A DNA stretch of 64,000 nucleotides. Origin: Rhizaria sp. SCN 62-66. Taxonomy: Eukaryota > Rhizaria, unplaced. The notes under the pieces were generated by a model. It was given only the letters and a program-made list of their open reading frames with translations, was not told where the DNA came from and did not search any database. The stretch covers positions 85,178 to 149,177 of the forward strand of contig MEDY01000164.1 of assembly GCA_001724265.1 (NCBI GenBank), read 5' to 3'. Within the stretch, counting starts at the first letter, position 1; each line of letters opens with the position of its first letter. Positions 11,301 through 21,392 of this stretch are shown piece by piece. The position numbers and the translations under genes were made by a program.

Positions 11301-14300
11301 TAAGTAGTATGATCACAAAAACGTGTTCGTGCACTAACCCTGGTCTTTTAAGTCCCTTGTCATCACCCGCAGCGATGAACTTCGCCCCCGCCGCCGCCAG
11401 CATCCGCGCCGCGCGCGTTGCCTGGCTTTCCCTCGCGCGCGCCCAGTCCGAGGCGCGTGCACTCGCCCGCTGCCGCGCGCACGCACGCCGCGTCGCGCAC
11501 TTGCGCGAGGCGTACGCCGCCGCCGCTGCTGCGGCCGCCGCGCGCGCCGCCGCTGCCGAGCGCGCGCAGCTCGTTGCCGCCGCCGCGCTGGCCGAGGCGC
11601 GTGTCATCGCGCTGACGCAGGAGCTGCGCGCGCACACGCACGCGCGGCGGCTGCACTGGACCGTCGCGCGGTGCGCTTGGCGGTGGCGCGCGGTTGCACG
11701 GCGCAACACACTGCGCAGCACGCTCGCCGTTTGGGTGCACTCAGCGCAGGTCGCCAAGGACGCGCTGGCCGTGATGACGCGGTTCGCGGGGAAGTTTGCT
11801 GACCTGCGCAGTGCGTACCGCGCGTGGCGGCGGCGGCGCGTGGTGCTGGCGTGGCAGCGGTGGCACTCCAAGGCGGCGACACTCTTCGGGGGGCACGGCG
11901 GTTTGACTTCGTACGCCGAACGGGGAGGTGCGCTGGGGCAGCAGCAACGGGCCGAGCTGGCCGTCGAGCTCGACAAACACGCGCTACTGTCGCAAGCGTG
12001 GGCTGTCATGCGGACTCGCTGGCGCAAAGTGAGGCCGCGTGTTGCACGAGCGCGCGATAACGCAGCTTTGACTCGGAATCAGACTCGGAGTTTGACTGGC
12101 GCTGCAGAGAGGGCTGAGGCTGAGGCTGAGGTGAAGACTCAGGCTGCTGTTGCTGCACTGGCAGGTGTGAGTGCCGCCGGTAAGATTATCGAGTCTAGGC
12201 GGGACGGCTGGAGACTAAGGGGTGCGTTCAACCATCTAAGGGGGTTGATCGGCGTGCTTCGGCCCGGTCTAAGCGCACAAGCGCCCGTTACAGCACCCGG
12301 CGGCCCCGCGCTTCGTCTCACGGCCAACAACACTGGCCCTAACACTCCTGCTGATGACGGTGACGACGCTATTGATCTCGACACACGTCATGGGCAACGC
12401 ATTGGCAATCAGCGCGTTATGAGTCGCCTTGGTCGGTACAGTGCGCACACGGTCTCTGTTGCTGGCGTAGTTGCGCTATTCCAAGCGCGTGGTGTGCTGC
12501 CTCCGACAATTGACAGTGCAAACGCCGCGAGAGTAACTAGTTCGACTGCATATAGCGCTGATGCGGACACGGAGACAACTCGTGAAGCAGTCGGTCGCTA
12601 TCTCACTTACCACGCCTCGCTAGACTTAGGCAGCAACGGCAACAATCACCGCATCTATGACGACGACACTGACGACGACGGTGTCGACGGCGATGACGTG
12701 GAGTACCACCTTCGCCGCCGCTCTGCGCCTGCGCCTTCTCGCAGCGCCTCTCGTGGCAGTCGTTCTGCTGTCTCGAAGCTAGACCCAGACCAGTCCCGCC
12801 TTGTCACCGCAGCACTCTACGCCCGCGCGCGCGCTCTCTTCACCCACCTCCGCGCGTGGCGCAACCACTACCGCCTGACAGTTGCCCTCCCGCGCCTGCG
12901 CCGCACGCTCGCGCTTACCTCCGCCTTCACCGTCTGGCGCCGCCGCGCCACGGCTGGCCGTCTCGCGGCCGCCAAGGCCGCGCTCGCGGCCGCCGCAGCG
13001 TTCAAGAAGTGGCGCAAAGTCGCCTCGCTGGCCCGCCAGCGCGCGCGTGCCGTGGAGGCCTGTCTCGCGACCGTGGCTAACAGAGCGCGCGCGCTCGTGC
13101 TCGAACAGTGGCGACTGCGCATCGCCGAGTCGCGCGCGCAGGACGCGTCGCTGTCGGCGCGGCTGCGGGCTGCGGTGAAGCTCTGGCGCAGGCATGCGGT
13201 ACAGCAGGCGCAGGTGCACTCGAAGAAGATGCGCGTCATCCGGCTAAAGTCAGCGCTTGCGACTTTTCGACACAACTCCGCTTTCTGCACGGAGCTCCGC
13301 GCTTTTACTGCACAGCGGCTTGTGCACTCCAAGGCTGCGACCACGCACAGTGTGTTTACGAACTGGCGTAAGCTGGCGCTCGCTGCCAAGCACCACCGAA
13401 TCACCAGGTTACGCGACGCCTTCCGTCGCTACCGCGATACAACGGCGGCGCTCGCAGCCACGACGGCCACGGCCACGGAGAAGCTGACTCGCATGCGCCT
13501 CGTCGCTGCGGTCAAGAACTGGCAGCGGCGCGCCAAGAGGACCGCCGCGGACAACTCCACCGTCGCCCGCGCGCGCTCGACCCTCCGCGGCCCGCTGCTG
13601 CTGCAGAAGCAGACGTTCAAGCACTGGGCGGCGCTCGCGGCCGCAGCGACCGCTGCGCACACCGCGGCCCTGCGCCGCCGCGTCATCGCATCCGCGGCGC
13701 TCGCGGTCTGGCGCCGCCGCGCCGCCGCCGTGCGCGCCGCCGCGCTGGAGCGCGAGACCGAGGGCGCGGCGCGGCTGCGCGCGGTCTGGCGCGCGTGGCG
13801 CGAATCGCACGCCGCGCGCCGCCGCGTCGACCGCATCGGCGTGCGCGTCGCCGCGGTGACCGAGCGCAACACACTGGCGGACGCGCTCCGCAGCTGGGTC
13901 GCGGTCAAGGCGGGCCGCGAGCGACAGCGACGCGAGGGCTTCCGCCGTTGGCGCCGCGCTGCGTGGACCCAGGCGGCCAACCGCACCGCGGCCACGTACG
14001 CGCAGTCACGGGTACGCGCGGACGCGTGGGTGCAGTGGCGCGCGTTTGTGCAGCGGCTGGGTGATCTAAGTCAGGCCGCGGCTGCGCACACCCGCGCGCG
14101 CGCACTGCGGACGCTGGCGGGGTGCTTCGTGCACTGGCGCCGCGTGCGCAGTGACCGTGAGCAGGCCCGCGTCGACGATGACGCGATCGCGCATTTCCAG
14201 GGCGTCACCGCGCCGCGCAACGCGATGCACCGCGCGGTGTTGTTCCTGCGCTACCGTGCCGTGACCCGCAAGCGCGGTGCGCGCCTCGACGCCGACGCTG

Positions 14301-17300
14301 ACGCCGCCGCAGCGACGCTGAGCCTGCGTCGCGGCGTCGCTGCGCTGCGCGAGAACGTCACGCGCACCGACGCGGAGCGAGAGATATGGGGCCGCGCGCA
14401 GGAGCACCGCGACAGCGCACGCAAGACCCGCATGTTCCGCGGCTGGCTCCAGTACGCGCGCCACGCACGCGTGCTTGCCAAGTCTGGCGGCGCCGCCGAG
14501 GCCGCGGCCGCGAGCAGCGTGCTGCGTGAGTATTGGAACAAGTGGCGCCAGGCCGCCGCCTTTGCGGCGTACACGCGCGACGCCGCGCTGTACATGCTGC
14601 GCTACCGCGCGCAGCGCGCCGTGTTGGCGCTGAGCATCAACGTGCGCCGCAACCAGACCGTGCGCAACCTGCAGCTTTGGCGGCGTGACGAACAGCTTAA
14701 GTCCGCCGTCACTGCGCTGGCTGACAACGTGCGCCGGCAGCACTGGGAGCGCGCCGCCGTCACCACTGCCGACGCCGCCGCGGCCGCGGCCCGCTCGCGC
14801 GACGCGTTCTGCTCCTGGCGCAACGCGGCCGCGATCAACCGCTACCGCCGCGCCGCGATCACGCCGGCGTTCCAGCAGTGGCGCGACCAGGCCGGCCGCC
14901 GCGCGCGGTTGCAGGGGCTGTCTGCGGTTGTTCAACTCACGGTCACGCGTCCACATGCAATGCGCAAGGCCATGCGCGCGCTGCGCGTTGTTCTCGCGCG
15001 GTCGATGGCCAAGCGCCGCGAGATGGCTGACGCCGAGGCGGCCTTACTTTGGTACCGCCGCCGCAACGCGCTGGTGCAGCTGCGCACGGCGCTGGCGGCC
15101 AAGGAGCGCGCGCAGTCGACCAAGTACCGCATGTACTTGCTCTCAGGACGGCTGAACTTCGAGTCGCTGCAGCGCTCGGCGTGGGAATCACTGCGCAACG
15201 CGTACTGGGCGCGTGCTGCTGACCGCAAGTCCCGCGCGTTCCTGCTGCAGCACCTGGCGGCCCCCGCGGTTGCAGCGCTGCGTGCGCTGGTGTTTAACCG
15301 CAGTGACTGCGAGCGGCGGCGCGCGGCGCAGGCGCAGTGGTTGCGTTGCCAGCGCCAGCGCCGCGCACTGCAGCGCTGGCGCGAGGCTGTGGCGGCCGGG
15401 AAACAACGCGAGGCCACCGCCGTCCAAGCCGCTCGTGCGCTTGCACTGCGCCGCGCAGTGCTCGCGCTGAGGCGCTCGATCTGGCTGCGCGACAAGAGGC
15501 GCGTCGGCGCAAGCGTCGCGGAGACCGCGGAGACCATGGGGCTGTTGCGCAGTGCGTGGCGCACGTGGCGCGCGCGGCTTAACTTAACGCGCGACCTTGA
15601 GCACGCGCGCACGGTCACTGCGCACAACCACCAGCAGCGCACGTTGGCAGGCGTCTTGTCGCATTGGCGCGAGCTTACTCAGTCCAAGAGACTAGAGGCA
15701 GAGCTTGATGCCAAGGCGTGTGCTTTCCATTTGCTGTCGGTTGTCCGCAACTGGCGCGCTCAAACGCGCGAACGCACACTCGCAGCCCTCACCAAGGTAC
15801 GGCTGTTGACTGCGGCCGCGGACCTAAGGGTCGTGGCCCTCACGCGGTCCGCGTTTGTGCGCTGGCGCAAGGCGTACACGGCTAAACTTCTCCACGCGCG
15901 CGCGCTCACAGTCGCCCCCAAGATCCGTGACGCGTATCTGCTGAAGCAAGCGTGGCAGCACTGGAAGGACGCGACTGCGGCAAAGCTGCAACAGCAACTC
16001 TTTGAGCTGCAAGAACAGCAACAGCTCGAACAGCAAGAGCGCGAGCGTGAGCTGTGGCTGCAGCAAAGGGAAGCAGCTGAAGTTGAGGGTGCATTCGGTG
16101 ACCGTGAACGCGAGGCGGCTTTCATTAAGAGCGTGCAAGGCCGCGTTCTTACAGTCGTTTCGGAACCGCACCCGCACGCGCCCCCTGCCACACAACGCGG
16201 CTTTACTTCGAACAACAGCGGCAGCAGTGATAACGAAAGTGGCGACGACGACTCTGGTGTCGTAGGCTTTGCTCCCTACCGTAGTCGCAGTGGCCGTGAG
16301 CGTGAGCGCAATGCTCGGGCCGTTGCGTTATCCCTGGGCACTGGCAACCGCCGCGATGTTAGTAGTGGCAGTGACCGTGCGGCGTTACTTGTTGCGGACC
16401 CCGATGGAGGCATGCGGCCTAACTTCGAGGGCGCGGGCACGAACATTGACGCAGAGGCGGGCTGGGACACTGAGGACGAGGAAGCGCCGGGCACCAGGCA
16501 GACTAGCCTCAACCAGGACGGCAGCAATAACAGCTTCGATCTCAACATCACGCTCACACCTCGCCGTCGCCACCGTGACGCTGGCAGTGTCTCCGTCCAC
16601 GTCCACGCCCAAACGAACGACGGCGAGGATGGCACTGCACTCAGTGTGGATTCGCGGGCACTGGTTCCCGCGTTTCCTGCTCTCCGCCTCTTTCGCAAGC
16701 GCGCCACTGCGTACGCACCGCTGCCCGCGAGCACGATTTTTCGGTCCTGGCTCTCCTGGGCGCGCGTGCGGTCAGCGCACCGTGCCGCTGCTACTCTGCA
16801 GTCAGTGGCTGTGAAACGCGCTGCGTTCCGGCGCTGGCGCGGTGTTGTCGTTGCGGAGGCGGAGGCGGAAGTGCGGACGCTGCGGATGGCGGCCGCGGCC
16901 GCCCTAGCGACGCAGAGCAATGGCGCGATTTGCACGGCGACTGTCCCTGCTTCTGCGGGTGCTGTCTCTACCGCTCTGCGTCGTAACTCGGTCACTGGCT
17001 TGCCGGTCTCCGTCGACGTCACAAGCTACAACAGCGTTAACCGGGAGGACGACGCTCGGTATGCGCGCCTTCTCGATCCTGACGCCCACAGCAAGTCTGC
17101 TTTCAGTGGCGGCGTCGCAGCGCAAGCGGGGGCTGCGGCGGCGGAGGCTGCTGTTACGGGGTATGACGAGAGCGAGAAGGCGATTGGCGAGGCCCTGAGA
17201 CAGCTAAGTACTCCGAAGAAGAGGCGGTCTTGCCGTCAAGGTGACAATGTGACTGTAAACACTCACAATAACTCGCATACGTTATCATCGTCGTCGTCAT

Positions 17301-18691
17301 CAGAGTCGTCATCGTTGTCGTCTGAGCTGTCTTTGCTGTCACCATTGCCGACGACGTCGATCTCAGGAATGTCATCACCGGAGTCTATGTCACCGCTCTC
17401 ACAGCTCCACTCACACTTGCAGTCGCACGTGCAATCGCGCTCGCAGCCGCAGTCAAGCTCGCAGCCACAGTCAGGGCGTTCACAGCCGCAGCTCCGGCCG
17501 CACAGTGACTCCGCCAACAGTAGAGGGGTGAGTCGTGCCGCGTTCGACTTGATTGAAGAGCACAATGATGAGAACGACGACGATGCTGACTGCTCTTTCA
17601 CATTTGCGGGCCATACTCGCATCATCCGCACAAGTGACCGTGGGCGCCGCAGTGGCCGTGACCGTGAGCAGTCCATGCGTGACCGCGATTGTCAGTGTGA
17701 GCAGAGTGACTGTGAGCAATGCGAGAACTCTGACTTTGAGCGGATGCTTTATAGAGCAGGGGTTGAGGCGCATGCTCTGCTTGTGAAGCGCAAGGTGTTC
17801 ACTGCGTGGCTGGGAGCCTTTATCAACAAATTCCACGCCAACAGTCACAACCTGAACAGATACGTAAAGGACGACGACGACGACGATGGCGACGATGCTC
17901 ACGATAGTACGAACAGTGTCTTAGATACATCGATCGACGAGGACTCGTCTCACTTGAAGTATAGCCGCTACGTGCCCTCAAAATTAAGCCCCCAAGGAGA
18001 TGACCTTGTTTCTCCGTTCTCGTCGCCAGCTGCCGCTCAGAGTCACAGATCGCAAACTGCTAAGACTAATCACAACAACGGCGGCCACACGCCGAGTGGT
18101 TTCACCTTAGCGTCTCCAGTGTCTGCGCACTTGCTCGCAACGCCGGACGCTTTAGCTGTGAACAGTAGCACGGACAACTCCTTCGTCAACCAGCAGCATG
18201 GCGCTCTGCCTGTGAACATGAACACCAGTCTCGACTCGACCGCTGATCACCGCACCGGTCGTTACAACGCTGCGAACGCCAATGACGCCGATGTGGATGG
18301 TTATCACTACAACAACAGCTTCAAAGAAGAGGAAGATGAAGACGGTGGCCGTGAGCAGGGACAGATGAGCGCCAAGAAGACCTCTCCTGGGCGGTACAGC
18401 GTTCGCTTCACTCACGATGACAGCCCAGCGACTGGCGCCGACGGCGGGAACAACGATAACGAACACAACAACAACGAGGATGACGCTGTTGTTGCTAGCT
18501 CGACGTGGATTAGCCCGAGCATCCCTCTGACTCAAATTCCTGCCCCCACGGCCACGGCCACGGCCACGGCCACGGCCACGGCCACGAGCAACACGAGTCA
18601 CAGTCCTGGCTCTAGCGCTGTGACTGCAGCTGCTGGCAGTGTGTTTCTGACTGGTCAGCCCCTAAAGATCACTCTTCGCAAAAAGACATAA
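8399..18691 (+). CDS. Giant Sfi1-like centrin-binding repeat protein
   Basis: A single uninterrupted frame of 3430 residues from the ATG at 8399 to TAA. The first ~1000 residues are Ser/Asn/Gln-rich with Cys-rich patches. From about 11400 to 16000 (residues ~1000-2540), and again near 16740-16860 and 17750-17820, the protein is a long series of Trp-Arg units roughly 20-35 residues apart, such as AFRRYRD, LWRRHAV, AWRRRRVVLAWQRW and VFTNWRKLALAAK. These match the Sfi1 repeat (hydrophobic-x-x-W-R/K in a continuous helix), each of which binds one centrin. Sfi1 forms the filament of the yeast half-bridge and sits at centrioles and basal bodies in other eukaryotes. The C-terminal ~900 residues are acidic, Ser- and Asn-rich with CDCQCEQSDCEQCE-like Cys clusters. 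The length is several times that of yeast or human Sfi1. The repeat identification is strong; the N terminus is uncertain because of the phase change in the AAC tract just upstream. Confidence 0.85.
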   Translation: MQLPLPPSHPYYNSSSGGSNSSSRHASTSSAFAPTDASSSRGSTASAAGGLTLHPALCLDALRASLECPSATVASALRAQSQLQSSSQAKVTSPSSNTDASCNPYIRGGSAYTYPARSTYMQPTAGIDSNNLSSSSSDHSTLPAYTNTGRKTASQGRNGLPVLLDTTTTAKAGSVLAATARQPSYFADADSPTRSNNYAPAAQPPHQQQQQAPLSKRSNVNLRTPLQHVSDRETQTNNTPPKQQQQVAANADSGNNRHKVECPNCLRLCVPAPTGMPASQAVTCTSKGGRSSYADADAEAEAAAEAEYNYIDGNDDEEYDISVDAAGGGEKALVSLLRRCCSPVCAAALAALWSRCDWGIAPVGAFGELQQGNLSQAAPGAKSQAASASAAVPGVAPTSLSATVATTSTNSAKTSPSSSSSSSLALPPVTVGELFAEPPMPLFSDTVPLEILRNRLRVATAALSKVYDHCRRNGLSKAVLIDGVINNNIDRNNNITANTDDAQSQMQSPRQHTGASFADARGQIELSPKSLARQSRSLPRSRPSHEWLLPLARSALGIPSQTISNSNTSSTTASNNNADTLNPKTNGVLVVSNGRTSTDAATTHRVRLSRPLVLAPRDQWPYTDAFSPLATVWGRDAYLRRLSTHLDHDSKQLAGVPVPRKTMLPLTPAVLTAASLFATPLSLYKARSLPSLPSFVDVTDAESQWTQSLSPEEQAQELQIAQAQPQCRCPPQQQSPSAVEVQPARTFMAATRSATAKKRCLCGGSGLASPCQPGGLTSPCQGGLGSAANRRPFIAGSLSSSSLCPCSSAGGASPAACGNVTSLDGSLCGCSAGPSHSQITATRRGCGTGPTVTTTAPIARAMGWRKGKGLLPKDCAELEAEDVARRSSSSANGGSSPNSIEAGEVEAARQRWLTALANATAANGGKSSAEQKLSRHVNNNAAHSHRDCACVKRHCITDHLHSAAQTGLSSMITKTCSCTNPGLLSPLSSPAAMNFAPAAASIRAARVAWLSLARAQSEARALARCRAHARRVAHLREAYAAAAAAAAARAAAAERAQLVAAAALAEARVIALTQELRAHTHARRLHWTVARCAWRWRAVARRNTLRSTLAVWVHSAQVAKDALAVMTRFAGKFADLRSAYRAWRRRRVVLAWQRWHSKAATLFGGHGGLTSYAERGGALGQQQRAELAVELDKHALLSQAWAVMRTRWRKVRPRVARARDNAALTRNQTRSLTGAAERAEAEAEVKTQAAVAALAGVSAAGKIIESRRDGWRLRGAFNHLRGLIGVLRPGLSAQAPVTAPGGPALRLTANNTGPNTPADDGDDAIDLDTRHGQRIGNQRVMSRLGRYSAHTVSVAGVVALFQARGVLPPTIDSANAARVTSSTAYSADADTETTREAVGRYLTYHASLDLGSNGNNHRIYDDDTDDDGVDGDDVEYHLRRRSAPAPSRSASRGSRSAVSKLDPDQSRLVTAALYARARALFTHLRAWRNHYRLTVALPRLRRTLALTSAFTVWRRRATAGRLAAAKAALAAAAAFKKWRKVASLARQRARAVEACLATVANRARALVLEQWRLRIAESRAQDASLSARLRAAVKLWRRHAVQQAQVHSKKMRVIRLKSALATFRHNSAFCTELRAFTAQRLVHSKAATTHSVFTNWRKLALAAKHHRITRLRDAFRRYRDTTAALAATTATATEKLTRMRLVAAVKNWQRRAKRTAADNSTVARARSTLRGPLLLQKQTFKHWAALAAAATAAHTAALRRRVIASAALAVWRRRAAAVRAAALERETEGAARLRAVWRAWRESHAARRRVDRIGVRVAAVTERNTLADALRSWVAVKAGRERQRREGFRRWRRAAWTQAANRTAATYAQSRVRADAWVQWRAFVQRLGDLSQAAAAHTRARALRTLAGCFVHWRRVRSDREQARVDDDAIAHFQGVTAPRNAMHRAVLFLRYRAVTRKRGARLDADADAAAATLSLRRGVAALRENVTRTDAEREIWGRAQEHRDSARKTRMFRGWLQYARHARVLAKSGGAAEAAAASSVLREYWNKWRQAAAFAAYTRDAALYMLRYRAQRAVLALSINVRRNQTVRNLQLWRRDEQLKSAVTALADNVRRQHWERAAVTTADAAAAAARSRDAFCSWRNAAAINRYRRAAITPAFQQWRDQAGRRARLQGLSAVVQLTVTRPHAMRKAMRALRVVLARSMAKRREMADAEAALLWYRRRNALVQLRTALAAKERAQSTKYRMYLLSGRLNFESLQRSAWESLRNAYWARAADRKSRAFLLQHLAAPAVAALRALVFNRSDCERRRAAQAQWLRCQRQRRALQRWREAVAAGKQREATAVQAARALALRRAVLALRRSIWLRDKRRVGASVAETAETMGLLRSAWRTWRARLNLTRDLEHARTVTAHNHQQRTLAGVLSHWRELTQSKRLEAELDAKACAFHLLSVVRNWRAQTRERTLAALTKVRLLTAAADLRVVALTRSAFVRWRKAYTAKLLHARALTVAPKIRDAYLLKQAWQHWKDATAAKLQQQLFELQEQQQLEQQERERELWLQQREAAEVEGAFGDREREAAFIKSVQGRVLTVVSEPHPHAPPATQRGFTSNNSGSSDNESGDDDSGVVGFAPYRSRSGRERERNARAVALSLGTGNRRDVSSGSDRAALLVADPDGGMRPNFEGAGTNIDAEAGWDTEDEEAPGTRQTSLNQDGSNNSFDLNITLTPRRRHRDAGSVSVHVHAQTNDGEDGTALSVDSRALVPAFPALRLFRKRATAYAPLPASTIFRSWLSWARVRSAHRAAATLQSVAVKRAAFRRWRGVVVAEAEAEVRTLRMAAAAALATQSNGAICTATVPASAGAVSTALRRNSVTGLPVSVDVTSYNSVNREDDARYARLLDPDAHSKSAFSGGVAAQAGAAAAEAAVTGYDESEKAIGEALRQLSTPKKRRSCRQGDNVTVNTHNNSHTLSSSSSSESSSLSSELSLLSPLPTTSISGMSSPESMSPLSQLHSHLQSHVQSRSQPQSSSQPQSGRSQPQLRPHSDSANSRGVSRAAFDLIEEHNDENDDDADCSFTFAGHTRIIRTSDRGRRSGRDREQSMRDRDCQCEQSDCEQCENSDFERMLYRAGVEAHALLVKRKVFTAWLGAFINKFHANSHNLNRYVKDDDDDDGDDAHDSTNSVLDTSIDEDSSHLKYSRYVPSKLSPQGDDLVSPFSSPAAAQSHRSQTAKTNHNNGGHTPSGFTLASPVSAHLLATPDALAVNSSTDNSFVNQQHGALPVNMNTSLDSTADHRTGRYNAANANDADVDGYHYNNSFKEEEDEDGGREQGQMSAKKTSPGRYSVRFTHDDSPATGADGGNNDNEHNNNEDDAVVASSTWISPSIPLTQIPAPTATATATATATATSNTSHSPGSSAVTAAAGSVFLTGQPLKITLRKKT
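18545..18586 (+). repeat. Hexanucleotide repeat (GGCCAC)n
   Basis: About seven tandem copies of a GC-rich hexamer inside the Sfi1-like coding region, encoding alternating Ala-Thr near its C terminus. It looks like coding minisatellite expansion and is likely length-variable. Confidence 0.85.
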
Positions 18692-19153
18692 GTACCTTGC
18701 ATTTGATGCGTGGTGCAACAAGTAAACTCTGATATTTACACATGCTTATCTAGAATTTCTACGAATTCAGCGTTAGCTCTACAGTTTTCACGCAATACAT
18801 TTATCTCTTTATCTCGGTTAAACGCTTTTCAATCGGAACAAATATCATGTATAGTATATCAAAAGTATGGCCAATCTACACGCGCTTATTTTTTTTAAAT
18901 AGATCTGATCTATAACTTGAAATCAGATGCTTACTTGAAGACTTGACAACTCGTGACGTTTTGTGACCAGGGTGACGTGACGAGTGGCGAAAGACGCCAC
19001 ACTCCTCAGGCGGTTTCGACATGGTTCAGGCATTGTTTTCTCTACCCTCTGACCGTTATTCGCTTCAATTTCCCAGTACCCGAATATTTACGTTTTGTGG
19101 TTAGATTATATTTTATAGTTTTTGCACACTTCTTTAGAAAGAGTGCAGACCCG
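18692..19153. other. AT-rich intergenic region
   Basis: Holds the 3' end of the Sfi1-like gene and the 5' region of the cytidylyltransferase gene. A frame continuous with exon 1 of the downstream gene begins at 18953. Its peptide is hydrophobic and untypical, and the ATG at 19154 gives a better start, so I read it as 5' untranslated sequence. No other feature is evident. Confidence 0.4.
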
Positions 19154-21392
19154 ATGAGTTCGTCTTCTCAGGTGGCGCCTCCCACCGCCAAGCCCGTCGC
19201 CGTCTCTTCTGACGACCCGACACTCACGCTCAGCAACCAGCGCGTGAAAGAAGGTACGCTTAAACGGATAAACGCACTATAGCATACACATTTGCGCTAT
19301 CTATGCTGTTGTATCGCCTGACTCTACTCTACACGAGTCAACTTTCTCTCAAATCCCCCCACATTCTTTACCTTGCTCCTTTTTCAACAAACACGCCACC
19401 CTTGCTCCACCCCAGCGCGTGAGGCGGTCAAGAATGGCACCGACAAGGTCTACCGCATCTACACCGACGGTATCTTTGACATTTTCCACCTTGGTACGTT
19501 CTCTAACCTCTGGCCGCGTCTCGAACGCTCTAACTAATCACGAAACCATCCCCGTCTCTCATAACGCATACACTCTCACGTTAGCTGTCTTATTTCCTTC
19601 ATTATGCATACTATGACTACAGGGCATATGAACGTGCTTAAGCAAGCCAAACACGCGCTCGGTGATCCTTCGCGCGTTCACCTCATCGCAGGTATCTGCT
19701 CCGACGCCGACACCAACCGCGTACGTCCCTCGACACCACTCACTAAAACAATAATATCTCACTCAAATAGCAACATGTATTACTAGAAGCGCCACGGTGA
19801 ATTTAATACTCGCATTTGTATCTGTATCGAAATTGTAACCCAACTCTCATGTAATATCATCGTATACTCACTGATATCATGCTTTTGCTTTGCTTTTGCC
19901 TCGCTTGTTTGCACACCGCTTGTTTGCGCGCGCGCGCAGTTCAAGGGTCCGCCAGTGATGGACGAGCAGACCCGCGCCCAGTCCGTCGCCCAGTGCAAGT
20001 GGGTCGACTCCGTCATCTGCCCCGCGCCCTGGATCGTCGACGACAAATTTCTCGAAGCCAACGGCATCGACTTTCTGGCCCACGACGCTGCGCCCTACGC
20101 CAGCGCGGACGGCACCGATTGTTATGCACTCGTCAAGTCTAAGGGGATGTTTCTGGCCACTGAGAGGACGGATGGCATTTCGACGAGCGATATCATCGTC
20201 CAAATCGTGCGCGACTGTACGTATACGTGCTTTCTTGACAACAAAGCAATGTTTAGATGTCATCTTTACCTTTTGACGTTGATCATGTGTTTTGCAAGCA
20301 TACTTGCTCTTGATGTGTTTGTTACTTGTTCAGTTTGCTCACATTTGCTCGCCACGTCCTTTTTTTTCCCTGTCTAACTTCTCCATGTTGTGATCCCTTT
20401 CACGGTTGTTTGCGACTTTAGACGACAAGTACATCGACCGCAATCTCTCCCGCGGCTTCGACCGTTCCAGCCTTAACGTCGGCCGCACGTGGGAAATCCG
20501 CGCCGTTGCGCACGAAAAGGGCCGCAAAGTTGACGCATCCCTCAGCGCCGTCTCGGCGGCCAAGTCAGAGCTGGCCCAGACGTGGCACGCCTTCTTGGAC
20601 GAGTTTCACCGCGTCAAAGTGAAGGATCTCGTCACGGGGCAGGTGAAGCGTGTCGTGCGCGGGGTCCGCCGCCGCGCCGGGAACGGGGGCCGCGGCCATA
20701 GTAACGCGGCGGGGGCGGGCAGTGCGAGCGATGCGGAGAGTAACGCGAGTGCCAGTGTGGGCGTGTGCACTGATAACGAGGGCGAGTGGAGTGATAGCGC
20801 AAGCAGCATCACGGACACCGAGCATAACAACAGCAGCAACAACAACAACACGCAGTCTAAGAATAGTAGTAACTGTGGCATTGTGTCTGCGTGCGATGCT
20901 ACCACTGCCACTGCGAATGCGAAGCCCGAGTCCGAGTCTGAGGCTGACGCTGACGCTGATGCTGAGTCAAAGAGCGCGGCTGATGCGGCCACGAGCTCGA
21001 ATGCTCTGCCTAAGACGAGCTCTGATGATAACATCGGCATTCGCGCCCGCAACGCCCCCAACACCAGCCAGAGCCAGAGCGCTATCTCTAACTCCAACAG
21101 CAACAACAACAACAACAGCATCAGTAATAGAACCCCCGCTGGCACAGGCGCCAAGCCTGCCGTCACATTCACGGACGTGACGGATTATGCCGCGTCTGCT
21201 GCGGGCGCCAACGACGGCGACAGTGACGAAGACAGCGCCAGGTACAGCACGACTCTGGGTAAACAGCTCGCTGATGTCGCCAAGCACTCCGGTCGGCTCT
21301 GCTGGGCGGTGACCATCTTCCTCGTCTCGCTGCTCTCGTACCTCAACATTCTCTCGTATATCAGCAAGTGTCGCCAGACTAAGCGCTTTTAA
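19154..21392 (+). CDS. CTP:phosphocholine cytidylyltransferase with a C-terminal membrane segment
   Basis: Five exons (19154-19253, 19416-19493, 19623-19720, 19940-20216, 20422-21392) join to 507 residues ending in TAA; all four introns start GTACGT or GTACGC. The enzyme makes CDP-choline from CTP and phosphocholine, the usual rate-limiting step of phosphatidylcholine synthesis by the Kennedy pathway. The catalytic domain (~residues 40-200) has YTDGIFDIFHLGH with the HxGH nucleotidyl-transfer signature, a KWVD motif and the closing ERTDGISTSDII signature. These motifs and the following YDKYIDRNLSRGF fit the choline rather than the ethanolamine enzyme. Beyond it, the animal enzyme has an amphipathic lipid-sensing helix. 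Here a short basic segment is followed by ~200 residues rich in Asn, Ser and acidic residues, then a strongly hydrophobic segment at ~476-497 (CWAVTIFLVSLLSYLNILS) and a short basic tail. This resembles a tail anchor and suggests permanent membrane attachment. Confidence 0.92.

Noticed and set aside
18953-19153. N-terminal extension of the cytidylyltransferase from an upstream ATG
   Set aside because: The added peptide is hydrophobic, AT-rich in codon use and unlike the family; ATG 19154 gives a normal N terminus.
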